From assembly GCA_022825195.1 (NCBI GenBank), contig JAJDYL010000002.1, positions 1 to 46,846 of the forward strand: 46,846 bases of DNA, given 5' to 3'. This DNA comes from Alphaproteobacteria bacterium (GTDB taxonomy: Bacteria > Pseudomonadota > Alphaproteobacteria > Bin95). Below the pieces are notes generated by a model. The model saw only the letters and a program-made list of their open reading frames with translations, made no database searches and was not told where the DNA came from. This document shows positions 17,915 to 29,593 of the stretch, piece after piece. Both the position numbers and the translations under genes were made by a program. The first letter of the stretch is position 1. Each line of letters opens with the position of its first letter.

Positions 17915-20062
17915 TCAGCGTTTCGCCCGCTTGACCGAGGCAATTTCCGGCCGGGCGCTCAGGGCGGCGATGATGTCGTTCAGATGCCTTGTGTCGTTGA
18001 CTTCGACATCGATCAGCATGTCGAAGAAGTCCGGCTGCCGGTTGACGAATTTCAGGTTCGAGATGTTCGCCTGGTTGCCGGCGATCAGGGAGGCCACATG
18101 GGCGAGCGTGCCGGGCTTGTTGGCGGCCGTCAGGCGCATCCGCCCGACATGGCCCGGCCGGTCCTGGTCCGGTTCGTCTTCCCAGTCCAGCTGCAGCCAT
18201 CGTTCGGGCGTGTGCGAAAAGCTCTCCAGGGTCAGGCACTCGTCGGTATGGACGGTCACCCCCTTGCCGGTGGTGATGATCCCGACGATCCGGTCGCCGG
18301 GGATCGGGTGGCAGCAGCGGGCGAAATGGGTGGCGAGGCCGGGGATCAGGCCCCGGATCAGCAACGGTTTGGGGCGCTCCCCGCGCCGCCGCCGGGCGCG
18401 CTCGATGGAGACCACCGTTTCGGTGTCGGCATCGACGGGGGCTTCCGGATACAGCGTCCGGACAATTTCCCGCGCCGGGATGCGTCCGTCGCCGATCGCG
18501 GCGAGCAGGTCTTCCGGCGAGTCCAGTTGGCGCGCGACCGCGACCGGCGCCAGCTGGCGCTCGCGCCACGGATGCCCGGCCTCGCGCATCTCGGTGTCGA
18601 GGAGCTGGCGGCCGAGCTTGACGAACTCTTCGCGCCGCCGCAGGCGCACATGGCGGCGAATATGCGCCTTCGCCTTGCCGGTTACGACGAACCGGTCCCA
18701 TTCCGGCGTGACGCGCAGGCTGTTCGCCGTGACGATTTCGACCCGGTCTCCGTTGTGCAGTTCGGTGCGCAGCGGCATCTGCCGTCCGTTGACCCGGCCG
18801 CCGGCGCAGCGGTCGCCGACCTCGGAATGGATGGCGTAGGCGAAATCGACCAGCGTCGCCCCGGCCGGCAACGCCTTCAGGTCGCCCTTCGGCGTAAAGC
18901 AGAACACCTGGTCGGGGAAAAGCTGCATCTTGGTGTGGGACAGGAATTCCTCGGGGCTCGACGCGCTTTCGAGAATGTCGAGGAACTGCTGCACCCATTC
19001 GTACTGCCGCCCGTCCACGCCTCCGCCTTCCTGCTTGTAGAGCCAGTGGGCGGCGGCGCCGTTCTCGGCGAACTCGTGCATCTCGCGGGTGCGGATCTGG
19101 ACTTCGATCCGATGGCCGTCGGGGTCGATCAATGCCGTATGCAGGGAGCGGTAGCCATTGTCCTTCGGGTTCGAGAGATAGTCCTTGAACCGCGCCGGCA
19201 CCGCGCGGAACGCGGCATGCAGATGACCGAGCGCCTCGTAGCAGTGCATCTCCGTGTCCACGACGACGCGGAAGGCCATGATGTCGGACACCTGCTCCAG
19301 CGAGATGTCCTTGCGCTGCATCTTGATGTGGATCGAATGCGGGCGCTTCCGCCGTCCGGTGACCTCGGCCCGGAGGCCGGCCTCCCCGAGGGTGCGCGAC
19401 AGCGCCCCGATGATCTCCTCGACCTGGCCGCTGCGTTCCCGCTCCAGGAGTTCGAGCCGCTGCACGATATTCGAGCGCGCTTCCGGCTGCGTCACGGCGA
19501 AGGCGCGGTCTTCCAGGTCCTCCTTCCAGTCCTGCATCCCGATGCGCTCGGCCAGGGGCACGTAAATTTCGAGCGTCTCGGCCGCAATCCGCCGGCGCTT
19601 CTCCTCTCCAGAAACGAAATGCAGGGTGCGCATGTTGTGCAGCCGGTCGGCGAGCTTGACCAGCAGCACCCGGATGTCCTGCGACATGGCGAGGACCAGC
19701 TTGCGCAGGTTCTCGGCCTGCCGGGTCCGCATGGACTGCGACTCGATCCTGGACAGCTTGGTGACCCCGTCCACGAGGCGCGCGACCTCGCTGCCGAACA
19801 TGCGGCGGATGTCGCCCAGCGTCGCGTCGGTGTCCTCGACCGTGTCATGCAGCAGCGCGGTGATGATCGAGGCGCTGTCGAGCCTGATGTCGGCCAGAAT
19901 GGCTGCAACTTCCAGCGGATGCGAGAAATAGGGATCGCCCGACGCACGGACCTGGTTGCCGTGCTGGATCATCGCATAGACGTAGGCGCGGTTTATCAGC
20001 AGTTCGTCGGCATCGGGGTTGTAGGCCCTGATGCGTTCGATCAGCTCGTACTGCCGAATCAT
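17915..20062 (-). CDS. rsh: Bifunctional (p)ppGpp synthetase/hydrolase Rsh
   Basis: The 715-residue long RelA/SpoT homologue has an N-terminal HD hydrolase with intact HDTVED (72-77). The synthetase domain includes the GTP-site stretch [12 protein letters not shown] and the NGYRSLHTA motif. TGS ([24 protein letters not shown]), zinc-finger-like ([12 protein letters not shown]) and ACT domains follow. Both catalytic halves look intact, so it should make and degrade the stringent-response alarmone. It is probably the only long Rsh, as in most alphaproteobacteria. It follows rpoZ by 69 bases. Confidence 0.97.
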   Translation of the reverse strand: MIRQYELIERIRAYNPDADELLINRAYVYAMIQHGNQVRASGDPYFSHPLEVAAILADIRLDSASIITALLHDTVEDTDATLGDIRRMFGSEVARLVDGVTKLSRIESQSMRTRQAENLRKLVLAMSQDIRVLLVKLADRLHNMRTLHFVSGEEKRRRIAAETLEIYVPLAERIGMQDWKEDLEDRAFAVTQPEARSNIVQRLELLERERSGQVEEIIGALSRTLGEAGLRAEVTGRRKRPHSIHIKMQRKDISLEQVSDIMAFRVVVDTEMHCYEALGHLHAAFRAVPARFKDYLSNPKDNGYRSLHTALIDPDGHRIEVQIRTREMHEFAENGAAAHWLYKQEGGGVDGRQYEWVQQFLDILESASSPEEFLSHTKMQLFPDQVFCFTPKGDLKALPAGATLVDFAYAIHSEVGDRCAGGRVNGRQMPLRTELHNGDRVEIVTANSLRVTPEWDRFVVTGKAKAHIRRHVRLRRREEFVKLGRQLLDTEMREAGHPWRERQLAPVAVARQLDSPEDLLAAIGDGRIPAREIVRTLYPEAPVDADTETVVSIERARRRRGERPKPLLIRGLIPGLATHFARCCHPIPGDRIVGIITTGKGVTVHTDECLTLESFSHTPERWLQLDWEDEPDQDRPGHVGRMRLTAANKPGTLAHVASLIAGNQANISNLKFVNRQPDFFDMLIDVEVNDTRHLNDIIAALSARPEIASVKRAKR

Positions 20063-20131
20063 CCGGCGGACCCGGACGCGTTTACCGCGCTCGGCGGCAG
20101 GAAATTCCGCAGCGCCCCGGCACGGACCTTC

Positions 20132-20509
20132 CTAGCCGCTGTCGCGGGGCTGGAAGTCGCCGTCCTGCTGGGCCACCTCTCGCAGCAGCGAATCGATATC
20201 GAGATCCTCGCCCGGAGGCGGGCTGTCGGGAAGCTCCGGCGCCGGCAGCAGGTCGAGCGCGTCGCCCGGCTCCTCCTCTTCCTCGCGGTGGCGCAGCAGC
20301 CTGCGGATCTGGCCTTCCTCGAGCTCGTCGAGCGGAACGGTCTCCTCCGCGATTTCCCGGAGCGACACCACGGGGTTCTTGTCCCGGTCGCGCTCGACCG
20401 TGATCTCCGCGCCTTCGGAGATGTCGCGCGACCGCTGCGCCGCCAGCATGACCAGATTGAATCGGTTCGGGACCCTGAGGACGCAGTCCTCGACAGTGAC
20501 GCGCGCCAT
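20132..20509 (-). CDS. rpoZ: RNA polymerase omega subunit
   Basis: The 125-residue protein begins [30 protein letters not shown], the omega core that clasps the beta' subunit. It continues into the acidic, low-complexity C-terminal extension ([15 protein letters not shown]) common in alphaproteobacteria. I start at ATG 20509, the canonical position; a GTG three codons earlier is also possible. Linkage to rsh fits the role of omega in ppGpp binding. Confidence 0.95.
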   Translation of the reverse strand: MARVTVEDCVLRVPNRFNLVMLAAQRSRDISEGAEITVERDRDKNPVVSLREIAEETVPLDELEEGQIRRLLRHREEEEEPGDALDLLPAPELPDSPPPGEDLDIDSLLREVAQQDGDFQPRDSG

Positions 20510-20549
20510 GAGCTTCACCCGCTGCGGAATTGAACGACAGTCGCCGGGT

Positions 20550-21524
20550 TTATAGGCGGAACGGTCGTGGACGGCAACTGCGCCGGTGCCGCGGCGGGCG
20601 GGGGCGGGGGCGCTGGGCCTCGACGGCGGACCAGCCGTCGAGGCGGCGGGACCGGCGAAAGCGGAGGCCCTGGCGGCGCAGCGCGAGGCGCAGCGGCAAT
20701 TCCTGCCATTCCAGAATGCCGGACAGCACGACGAGGCCGCCGGGCGCGGCGAGGCGGGCGAACTCGGGCGCCAGGCGCATGAGGGGCCGGTAGAGGAGGT
20801 TGGCGAGGATCACGTCATAGGGCGCGGCGGCACGCAGCCCGGGGTGCGCCGCACCGTCCGCCCGCACGGCGGCAAGGCGCAGGCCGTTGAGCCGGGCGTT
20901 GCGGGCGAAGGCCGCCGGGGCGGCGGGGTCGATATCGCCGGCCCCCACCCGGACGCCCGGCCAGAGGCGCGCCGCTGCGAAGGCGAGGATGCCGGTGCCG
21001 GTGCCGAGGTCCAGCACGGCGCGCGGCCTCATGCCGGGACCCGTCCGGCAGCGGAGACGGTCGAGCGCAGCCAGGCACGCCTCCGTCGTGGGGTGCGCGC
21101 CCGTGCCGAAGGCGGTCGCGGCGGCAATGCGAAGCCGCACCGGCGCAGGCGGCAGCGCCGCGCCGGGGTCGCCGGCAGCGATGCGCCCAATGCGCCGCAC
21201 GGGCAGGCCCGCCTGGCTCTCCGCCGTCCAGTCGCGCGCAGCCAGCGGTGCGGTCTCCGGGGCCGGCAGACCCTCGCCAGCCGCCCGGCGGGCGAGCTCG
21301 GCCGCGTCCGGCGGCGCGGCGGCCACGCCTTCCACCACGCAGACTCCCGCCAGCCAGAGCTCGCCGGCCCAGCCCGCGCCCCGCACCTCGTTACCGGGCC
21401 GCGGCCGGTCGGACGAGGACAGCTCGAAGACGGAGACGGCCTCCGCCCAGCCGTCGAGCACACGCTCCGCCGCCGCCGTCCGGTCCTCCGGGACGGTGAG
21501 CCAGGCCCGCCAGAGCGCGGTCAA
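20550..21524 (-). CDS. prmA: Ribosomal protein L11 methyltransferase
   Basis: The enzyme trimethylates ribosomal protein L11. The C-terminal Rossmann domain has the PrmA-specific substrate loop [14 protein letters not shown], motif [17 protein letters not shown], and [12 protein letters not shown] (the catalytic N-L-L segment). The N-terminal L11-recognition domain begins [12 protein letters not shown]. The start is uncertain: TTG 21524 overlaps the preceding stop and fits the family N-terminus, while ATG 21554 would add ten residues. After the usual end (near [10 protein letters not shown]) there is an Arg/Pro-rich tail of about 18 residues that relatives normally lack. Confidence 0.9.
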   Translation of the reverse strand: MTALWRAWLTVPEDRTAAAERVLDGWAEAVSVFELSSSDRPRPGNEVRGAGWAGELWLAGVCVVEGVAAAPPDAAELARRAAGEGLPAPETAPLAARDWTAESQAGLPVRRIGRIAAGDPGAALPPAPVRLRIAAATAFGTGAHPTTEACLAALDRLRCRTGPGMRPRAVLDLGTGTGILAFAAARLWPGVRVGAGDIDPAAPAAFARNARLNGLRLAAVRADGAAHPGLRAAAPYDVILANLLYRPLMRLAPEFARLAAPGGLVVLSGILEWQELPLRLALRRQGLRFRRSRRLDGWSAVEAQRPRPRPPRHRRSCRPRPFRL

Positions 21525-21688
21525 AAGTCGATGCAGCGCCCGTCGATCTCCCAATCCCCGTAGCGGGTCGGGTCGGGCCTTTCGAGCTTCTCCGGCTTGT
21601 CCCCGGCGGCGCTCGGCGGCGGCTGGCGCGCCTTGCCGGGCGTCGGGCCTTGCATCTTCGGCTCGTCGGGGCGTGATTTGCGGGACAT
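21521..21688 (-). CDS. DUF1674 / succinate dehydrogenase assembly factor 4-like protein
   Basis: The 55-residue protein has a disordered Pro/Lys-rich N-terminus. It ends with the family signature [16 protein letters not shown], which matches the conserved terminus of SdhAF4 (Sdh8). Relatives bind flavinylated SdhA during complex II assembly. The stop overlaps the presumed prmA start, so the two are probably translated together. Divergent from htpX with 54 bases between start codons. Confidence 0.85.
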   Translation of the reverse strand: MSRKSRPDEPKMQGPTPGKARQPPPSAAGDKPEKLERPDPTRYGDWEIDGRCIDF

Positions 21689-21742
21689 CGCCCCTACATA
21701 TGGCATGCTGGAGCCCCCTGCCAAGCGGAGCCGCGACCGCCC

Positions 21743-22669
21743 ATGCCGAACTTCGCCCGCACCGCGATGCTGCTCGCCGGCCTCACCGGCCTGTTCCTCG
21801 CCGTCGGATACCTGCTCGGCGGCCCTGCCGGCATGGGGCTCGCGCTCGTCTTCGCGCTCGGAATGAACGCCTTCGCCTGGTGGAACTCGGACCGGATGCT
21901 GCTGTCCATGTACGGCGCGCAGGAGGCGGACGAGCGGCGCGCGCCGGAACTCCACGCCATGGTCCGGCGGCTCTCGAAACAGGCGGGCCTGCCGATGCCG
22001 CGCGTCTATATCCTGCGCAACGACCAGCCCAACGCCTTCGCCACCGGACGCAACCCGGAAAACGCCGCCGTCGCGGCCACGACCGGCCTGCTGCACACCC
22101 TTTCGACGAAAGAGGTCGAAGGCGTGATGGCGCATGAGCTTGCGCATGTGAAGAACCGCGACACGCTCATCATGACGATCACCGCGACGGTTGCGGGCGC
22201 GGTGTCGATGCTGGCGAATTTCGGCCTTTTCTTCGGCGGCGGTCGCAACGGTCCGCTCGGTTTCGCCGGCGCCCTGCTCGTCGCGATTCTGGCGCCCATG
22301 GCGGCCATGCTGGTGCAGATGGCGATCAGCCGGGCGCGCGAATACGAGGCCGACCGGCTGGGCGCGGAAATCTGCGGCGACCCGCTGGCGCTCGCCTCCG
22401 CGCTCGAACGCCTGGAACGGGGCGCGGCCCGCATCGACAACCACGCGGCCGAACGCAACCCCGCCACGGCCCATATGTTCATCGTGAACCCGCTGCACGC
22501 GCACAAGGCCGACAAGCTGTTCTCGACGCATCCCTCGACGGCGAACCGGGTACGGGCGCTCCGGGAGATGGCCCGGGCGCAGCGGCCGCGCCCCGCCGGG
22601 CGGCCGGGCGGCGCACCCACCGGAGCCTCCTGGATGCAGGGGCCGCGCCGCAAGGGCCCCTGGGCGTGA
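21743..22669 (+). CDS. htpX: Zinc metalloprotease HtpX
   Basis: The 308-residue M48-family membrane protease participates in inner-membrane protein quality control. It has two N-terminal helices (about 7-24 and 30-46), the zinc site HELAH (131-135) with the downstream ligand Glu in YEADRLGAE, and two further hydrophobic segments (about 145-190). The C-terminal [14 protein letters not shown] is typical. It overlaps rsmB by four bases. Confidence 0.95.
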   Translation: MPNFARTAMLLAGLTGLFLAVGYLLGGPAGMGLALVFALGMNAFAWWNSDRMLLSMYGAQEADERRAPELHAMVRRLSKQAGLPMPRVYILRNDQPNAFATGRNPENAAVAATTGLLHTLSTKEVEGVMAHELAHVKNRDTLIMTITATVAGAVSMLANFGLFFGGGRNGPLGFAGALLVAILAPMAAMLVQMAISRAREYEADRLGAEICGDPLALASALERLERGAARIDNHAAERNPATAHMFIVNPLHAHKADKLFSTHPSTANRVRALREMARAQRPRPAGRPGGAPTGASWMQGPRRKGPWA

Positions 22670-23916
22670 GCGGCGGCGCGGCGCGCGCGCTCGCTCTCGA
22701 CCTGCTCGCCTCCGTCCTGCTGGAAGGCCGCCCGCTGGAAGACGCCGGGCCGGACAGGGACAGCCCGGAGGTGCGCGCCTTCGCGCGCCGCATGGCCGCC
22801 ACGACGCTCAGGCGCGCGGGCCAGATCGAGGCGCTGCTGTCCGCCTTCCTCGCGCGCCCCCTGCCCCGCCGCGCGGCGCGCACCCGGCTGCTGCTGATGC
22901 TCGGCATGGCGCAGATCCTGTTCGAGGACGTGCCGGCCCATGCGGCCGTCGATACCGCCGTCGGCCTGGCGGATGCGCGCATGAAGGGCCTCGTCAACGC
23001 CGTGCTGCGCCGCGGCGCGCGCGAAGGGCCCGCCCTGGTCGAGGTCCAGGACGCCGCCCGGCTGAACACGCCGCCGCGCCTGATGGCCGGCTGGGAAGCT
23101 GCCCATGGCGAGGCCGCCGCCCGCGCCGTCGCCGAAGCGCATCTCGGGGACGCGCCGCTCGACCTCTCGCTTCGCCGGCCCGACGCCCCCGGCCCGCTGC
23201 CGGAGGGCAGGACCATGCCGACCGGCTCGCTGCGCCTTACGCGGCCGGGCGCGATAAGCCGGATGCCCGGCTATGAGGAGGGAGGCTGGTGGGTCCAGGA
23301 CATGGCGGCCGCCCTGCCGGCGCGGATGCTGGGCCCTGTCGCCGGCGAGCGCGTGCTGGACCTCTGCGCCGCGCCCGGCGGCAAGACCGCGCAACTCGCC
23401 GCGGCCGGCGCGCGGGTGACGGCGCTGGACCGCGCGCCCGACCGGCTGGACGCAGCGCGCGCCAATTTCGCCCGCCTCGGCCGGGACGCGGTGTGGGTCG
23501 AGGCGGACGCCGCCGAGTGGCGGCCGGACAGGCCCTTCCCGGCCGTGCTGCTCGACGCGCCCTGCAGCGCCACCGGCACGGTCCGCCGGCACCCCGACAT
23601 CCTGCACCGCCGGGCCGGGCGGCGGCTCGACCGGCTGACCGCGCTCCAGGACCGCCTTCTCGCCGGCGCGGCCGACGCCACCGCTCCGGGCGGGCGGCTG
23701 GTCTATGCCTGCTGCTCGCTGGAGCCCGAGGAAGGGCCGGAACGCATCGCCGCCTTCCTCGCCGGCCGGCCCGAATTCGCGCTGGAGCCGGTCGCCTTCC
23801 CGGCGCTGCCGGAGGCCGCGGCGCCCGACGGCACACTGCGCACGCTGCCCTCCATGCTGGCCGACCGCGGCGGCATGGACGGCTTCTACGCCGCCCGCCT
23901 CGTGCGGGTGGGGTGA
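22666..23916 (+). CDS. rsmB: 16S rRNA (cytosine-967-C5) methyltransferase RsmB-like
   Basis: The 416-residue protein joins an N-terminal NusB-like RNA-binding domain (about 1-120, including the [10 protein letters not shown] helix) to an RsmB/NOP2 methyltransferase domain. Motif I is [11 protein letters not shown], motif [18 protein letters not shown], and motif [13 protein letters not shown]. The two cysteines are the nucleophile and the resolving residue. Translation starts at GTG 22666 overlapping the htpX TGA (GTGA). The exact target cytosine is inferred from the NusB fusion. Confidence 0.92.
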   Translation: MSGGAARALALDLLASVLLEGRPLEDAGPDRDSPEVRAFARRMAATTLRRAGQIEALLSAFLARPLPRRAARTRLLLMLGMAQILFEDVPAHAAVDTAVGLADARMKGLVNAVLRRGAREGPALVEVQDAARLNTPPRLMAGWEAAHGEAAARAVAEAHLGDAPLDLSLRRPDAPGPLPEGRTMPTGSLRLTRPGAISRMPGYEEGGWWVQDMAAALPARMLGPVAGERVLDLCAAPGGKTAQLAAAGARVTALDRAPDRLDAARANFARLGRDAVWVEADAAEWRPDRPFPAVLLDAPCSATGTVRRHPDILHRRAGRRLDRLTALQDRLLAGAADATAPGGRLVYACCSLEPEEGPERIAAFLAGRPEFALEPVAFPALPEAAAPDGTLRTLPSMLADRGGMDGFYAARLVRVG

Positions 23917-23929
23917 GGGCTTTGCCCCG

Positions 23930-24946
23930 TCACAGGCGGTAGATGCGGGCGGCGTTGTCGTGGTAGAGCGCCGCCTTTTCCTCCGCCGAGTAGCCGGCGG
24001 TCAGGCGCTTGAAGGCGTTCCAGAGCACCGTGTAGCTGCAGCTCACCTTCTCGACCGGGAAGTTCGATTCGAACAGGCAGCGCTCCGTGCCGAACAGTTC
24101 CAGCGTCGTCTCGTAATAGCGCCTTGAGGCGTCCATCAGCTCCTGGCTGGTCGGCGGCCTCGATTGCTCGTGCCAGCCGAAGCCGTTGACCTCCATCGCG
24201 AGCCCGCCGAGCTTGGCCATGACGTTCGGGCAGGCGGCGACGGGCGCCACGGCCTCGCGCCAGTGTTCGAACACCTCGTCCGCGCGCCCGGCATAGGGGC
24301 CGATGCCGATGGGCCCGCCGAAATGGTCGAGGATGAAGGTCTGGTCCGGAAAGTCGCGGACCAGCCGGGCCGCCTCGTCGAGCTGGGTGTGGTAGCACCA
24401 GAGCTCGAAGGTGAGCCGCCGCGGCGCGAGATGAGCGAGGCCGGCGCGGAAGCCGGCGCTGTCATAGAGGCCCGGCGGCGGCTCAGTGCGGTGGTTCGGT
24501 ACGGCCGGGCTCTCGTGCCAGGTGGCGCCCTGCCGGATGCCGCGGAAGCGCCCCCGGCCGGCCTCGATCTGCTCGTCGAGCACGGCCGCTGCGCTGTCGC
24601 CCCGGTCCAGGTAAGCCGTGCCGACGATGCCGGCGGCGATCCGGACCGGCCCGTAGCCGCCCGAGGCGGACATGGCGGCGATGCCGTTCACGAACTCCGT
24701 CTCGCCGACCGGGCGCATCTCCTCAGGCCCGTCGGCCCGGAACATGGCGCCGCACTCGATGAACACGGTGCTCACGACATTATGGCCGCTCGCCAGGTCC
24801 TCAAGATACTCGTGGAGCAGGTAGCGCGGCTGGACGAAACCTCCGCGCGCGTCCCAGAGATGATGGTGCGGGTCGCAGATCGGCAGGTCCGGCTCCAGCG
24901 CCTCCTCCTCCGTCAGCGCCAGCCACTCCGCATTGTCGCTTGCCAT
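23930..24946 (-). CDS. Amidohydrolase-2 family metal-dependent hydrolase
   Basis: The 338-residue TIM-barrel protein has the amidohydrolase-2 N-terminal metal motif DPHHHLWD (25-32), a later ILDHFGGP, and the C-terminal CLFESNFPVEK. These features match the lactonase/decarboxylase branch related to 2-pyrone-4,6-dicarboxylate lactonase and L-fucono-lactonase. The substrate is unknown. ATG 24946 is chosen because GGAG lies nine bases upstream and an earlier ATG would overlap ccrM. It is four bases downstream of ccrM, though a functional link is doubtful. Confidence 0.85.
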   Translation of the reverse strand: MASDNAEWLALTEEEALEPDLPICDPHHHLWDARGGFVQPRYLLHEYLEDLASGHNVVSTVFIECGAMFRADGPEEMRPVGETEFVNGIAAMSASGGYGPVRIAAGIVGTAYLDRGDSAAAVLDEQIEAGRGRFRGIRQGATWHESPAVPNHRTEPPPGLYDSAGFRAGLAHLAPRRLTFELWCYHTQLDEAARLVRDFPDQTFILDHFGGPIGIGPYAGRADEVFEHWREAVAPVAACPNVMAKLGGLAMEVNGFGWHEQSRPPTSQELMDASRRYYETTLELFGTERCLFESNFPVEKVSCSYTVLWNAFKRLTAGYSAEEKAALYHDNAARIYRL

Positions 24947-24950
24947 CCCG

Positions 24951-26694
<1,744 letters not shown>

Positions 26695-26695
26695 C

Positions 26696-27754
26696 TCAGA
26701 AATCGAGGCGCAATTGCGCGCCCGGCGGACGGAAAAGCGTGTCGTCCAGCTTCCCGTAGCCGCGCGCGAGGCCGAGCCGGCGGCAGGCGATGGCGAACCG
26801 CTTCGAGATCGTCTCCGCATAGGGCCCCTCGCCCTTCATGCGCACATGGAAGGCGCTCTTGTAGAGCGGCCCGCCGCGCATGTCGCGCACGCGGGAGAGC
26901 ACCCGCGCCGCCCGGTCGGGCGCATGCGCCTCCAGCCACTCCCGGAACAGGTCCGCGATCTCCAGCGGCAGGCGCAGCAGCGTGTAGCCCGCCCCCTTCG
27001 CCCCGGCTTCCCGGGCGGCCTCCAGAACCGTCTCCATCTCATGGTCGTTCAGCGCCGGAACGATCGGCGCGAAATTGACCGAAACGGGCACGCCCGCCTC
27101 GCTCAACCCCGCCACCGCCTCCAGCCGGCGGGCCGGCGAGGAGGCGCGCGGTTCCATGCTCCTCGCCAGCCGCCCGTCGAGCGTCGTGACCGACATGGTG
27201 ACATGGGCGAGGTTCTCGCGCGCCATGTCCGCCAGCAGGTCCCGGTCCCGCAGCACGAGGGCCGACTTGGTGGTGATCGAGACCGGGTGGCGGCAGCGGG
27301 CCAGCACTTCGAGGATGCCGCGCATTACCCTGTAACCTCTCTCTATCGGTTGGTAGGCGTCTGTATTGGTGCCGATGGCGAGCACCTCGGGACGATAGCC
27401 CGGCCGCGCCAGCTCCTTCTCCAGCAGCGCAGGCGCTGTCGGCTTGGCGAACAGGCGGCTTTCGAAATCGAGCCCCGGGGAGAGGCCAAGCCAGGCATGG
27501 GTCGGTCTCGCATAGCAGTAGATGCAGCCATGCTCGCAGCCCCGGTAAGGATTGATCGACCGGTCGAAGCCGAGATCGGGCGAGTCGTTGCGCGTGATGA
27601 CCTTGCGCGGCGCCTCTTCCGTGACGGTCGTGCGCAGCGGCGGCGGCGCCTCCTCCACCGTGCCCCAGCCGTCGTCGAAGGCTTCCGGACGCTCGCGCTC
27701 ATAGCGCCCGCTCCGGTTGCTCGCCGCCCCTCGCCCTTTCCGAACCGCCTGCAT
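26696..27754 (-). CDS. PA0069-family radical SAM protein
   Basis: The 352-residue protein has the radical SAM cluster motif CEHGCIYC (Cys73, Cys77, Cys80) preceded by SINPYRGC. It also has SVTTLDGRLARSMEPRA and the VPALNDHEME stretch shared with spore photoproduct lyase-like (SplB/Rv2578c/PA0069) proteins. No biochemical role is established for this branch. The ATG at 27754 gives the normal N-terminus (MQAVRKGRGAASN); an ATG 27 codons upstream would intrude on the divergent sorA control region. Confidence 0.88.
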   Translation of the reverse strand: MQAVRKGRGAASNRSGRYERERPEAFDDGWGTVEEAPPPLRTTVTEEAPRKVITRNDSPDLGFDRSINPYRGCEHGCIYCYARPTHAWLGLSPGLDFESRLFAKPTAPALLEKELARPGYRPEVLAIGTNTDAYQPIERGYRVMRGILEVLARCRHPVSITTKSALVLRDRDLLADMARENLAHVTMSVTTLDGRLARSMEPRASSPARRLEAVAGLSEAGVPVSVNFAPIVPALNDHEMETVLEAAREAGAKGAGYTLLRLPLEIADLFREWLEAHAPDRAARVLSRVRDMRGGPLYKSAFHVRMKGEGPYAETISKRFAIACRRLGLARGYGKLDDTLFRPPGAQLRLDF

Positions 27755-27834
27755 GGGGAAACAATATCCGAGTGAATGGAACAAATCAAGAAAATTTTGC
27801 GCCGGAGACAGAGGCCGGCAACCCCGCCCTCTCA

Positions 27835-27864
27835 TTGACGGTATTTCGCGGGGCAGCGCAGAAT
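27835..27864 (+). promoter_or_regulatory. Possible sigma-70-type promoter of the sorA operon
   Basis: TTGACG (27835-27840) is followed after 18 bases by CAGAAT (27859-27864), a 5/6 and a 4/6 match. It is the best candidate in the 161-base divergent gap and lies about 50 bases before the sorA ATG. Confidence 0.4.
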
Positions 27865-27915
27865 GAACGGCGGCAGCGCGTCGAAGACGCGCAGACGAAC
27901 GACGGACGAGAAGAC

Positions 27916-29211
27916 ATGCCGAGAGATTCGCACGAAACGAAAGGCCTTTACGCCTGGTTCGCGGAACATCCGGACGAGGCGCGCCGACAGTTCTTCGAGC
28001 CTGCGCCGGGGTTGAGCCGGCGCGGTTTCTTCGCCGGGGCGGGGCTGGCGGCCGCGGGCGGCCTGCTCGGCATGACGATCCCCTTCTACGCCAACATGCC
28101 GCGCGGACTGGTGCCGGCAGCCTTCGCCTCCGAGGACGTGCTGGTCGGCAAGGACGGCCTGACCTTGCTGAACGACCGGCCGATCAATGCCGAGACGCCG
28201 GCGCACCTGCTCGACGACGCGATCACGCCCACCTCCCGGCATTTCATCCGCAATAACGGCCTGCCGCCGGAAGACGCCGACGCAGACGGCTGGACGCTCG
28301 CCGTCGACGGGCTGGTGGACAACCCGGCGACGCTGACCATCGCAGACCTGCGCGCGCAGTTCGAGGTGGTGACGATGGCGCTCACCATCGAATGCGGCGG
28401 CAACGGACGGGCGTTCTTCGACCCGCCGGCCAGGGGCAACCAGTGGACCGTTGGTGCTGTCGGCTGCTCCGAGTGGACCGGCGTGCGCCTCGCCGACGTG
28501 CTGAAGAAGGCCGGGGTGAAGCCGGGCGCGGTCTATACCGCGCATTACGGCGCGGACACGCACCTTTCCGGCAAGGAGGGCAAGCTGCCGATCTCGCGCG
28601 GCGTGCCGATCGCCAAGGCCATGACCGGCAATGCGCTCATTGCCTTCGCGATGAACGGCGGACCGCTGCACAGGCAGAACGGCGCGCCGCTGCGCCTCGC
28701 GGTGCCGGGCTGGCCGGGTTCCTGCTCGCAGAAATGGCTGACGCGCATCCGGATCCGCGACCGGGTGCATGACGGGCCGAAGATGACCGGCAAGTCCTAC
28801 CGTGTGCCGGGCTATCCCGTCGCGCCCGGCGACAAGGTGCCGAAGGAGGATTTCGAGATCATCGAACGCATGCCGGTGAAGAGCCTTGTGACATCGCCGC
28901 AGAACGGCGGCGCGGCAGGTCGGCGGGTCGAGGTGCGCGGCCATGCCTGGTCCGGCGACCGCACCGTGTCCGCGGTCGATCTTTCCATCGATTTCGGCAG
29001 GAGCTGGATGGCCGCCGAACTGGACGGGCCGGTCAATCCGGGCGCCTGGCAGAACTGGCGCCGCACGATCGCCTTCCCCGAGGCCGGCTACTACGAGGTC
29101 TGGGCGCGGGCGACCGACAGCGCGGGCGAGATGCAGCCCTTCGCCATCGACTGGAACCCGAAAGGCTATCTCAACAACACCATGCACCGGGTGGCCCTGC
29201 GCGTTGCATAG
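27916..29211 (+). CDS. sorA: Sulfite dehydrogenase molybdenum subunit (SorA-like, sulfite oxidase family)
   Basis: The 431-residue protein carries a twin-arginine signal (LSRRGFFAGAGLAAAGG, 33-49) and so is exported folded. The molybdopterin domain contains the Mo-ligating Cys160 in TIECGGNGRAFFDPP, and the C-terminal dimerisation domain ends with the expected beta-sandwich. It should oxidise sulfite to sulfate in the periplasm. The start at 27916 gives the usual short N-terminus before the RR motif. A monoheme cytochrome gene follows 11 bases later, the SorAB arrangement. Confidence 0.88.
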   Translation: MPRDSHETKGLYAWFAEHPDEARRQFFEPAPGLSRRGFFAGAGLAAAGGLLGMTIPFYANMPRGLVPAAFASEDVLVGKDGLTLLNDRPINAETPAHLLDDAITPTSRHFIRNNGLPPEDADADGWTLAVDGLVDNPATLTIADLRAQFEVVTMALTIECGGNGRAFFDPPARGNQWTVGAVGCSEWTGVRLADVLKKAGVKPGAVYTAHYGADTHLSGKEGKLPISRGVPIAKAMTGNALIAFAMNGGPLHRQNGAPLRLAVPGWPGSCSQKWLTRIRIRDRVHDGPKMTGKSYRVPGYPVAPGDKVPKEDFEIIERMPVKSLVTSPQNGGAAGRRVEVRGHAWSGDRTVSAVDLSIDFGRSWMAAELDGPVNPGAWQNWRRTIAFPEAGYYEVWARATDSAGEMQPFAIDWNPKGYLNNTMHRVALRVA

Positions 29212-29222
29212 GTGAGGGCGCC

Positions 29223-29522
29223 ATGCGGGCTGCGCTGCTGCTCCCGGCCTGCCTTGCGGCGGCAGTCGCGGGCGCCGAGGAGGATATCGGCCTGATGGCG
29301 CCCGGCGCCGGCGCCTGGGAAACCCTTGCCGCCTGCACGCCGTGCCACTCGGAGCGCATCGTCATACAGCAGGGCCTTCGGCGTGGGCAGTGGGAGGAGG
29401 TGCTCGACGAGATGGTCGAGGAGCATGAGATGGAGCCGATGGAGGAAAGCCCCCGCGAGGTCATCCTCGACTATCTGGCGGAGCATTACGGCCCCGAGCG
29501 CCCGAACTTCCCGCGCCGATAG
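29223..29522 (+). CDS. sorB: Sulfite dehydrogenase cytochrome c subunit (SorB-like)
   Basis: The 99-residue protein has a signal peptide (LLLPACLAAAVAGA) and one heme-c site CTPCH (38-42). Met53-equivalent ligands lie in the C-terminal helices, such as MEPMEES. Size and position directly after sorA match the electron-accepting SorB subunit that passes electrons from the Mo centre to the respiratory chain. A GGTGAGG ribosome-binding site precedes the ATG. Confidence 0.82.
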   Translation: MRAALLLPACLAAAVAGAEEDIGLMAPGAGAWETLAACTPCHSERIVIQQGLRRGQWEEVLDEMVEEHEMEPMEESPREVILDYLAEHYGPERPNFPRR

Positions 29523-29593
29523 ACCGTCCCGGCTGAATTATCGATTGCGGTCCCGTAGAGTCGCCCCGCAGTTCCGGAAAGGGGGCCGAGCCC

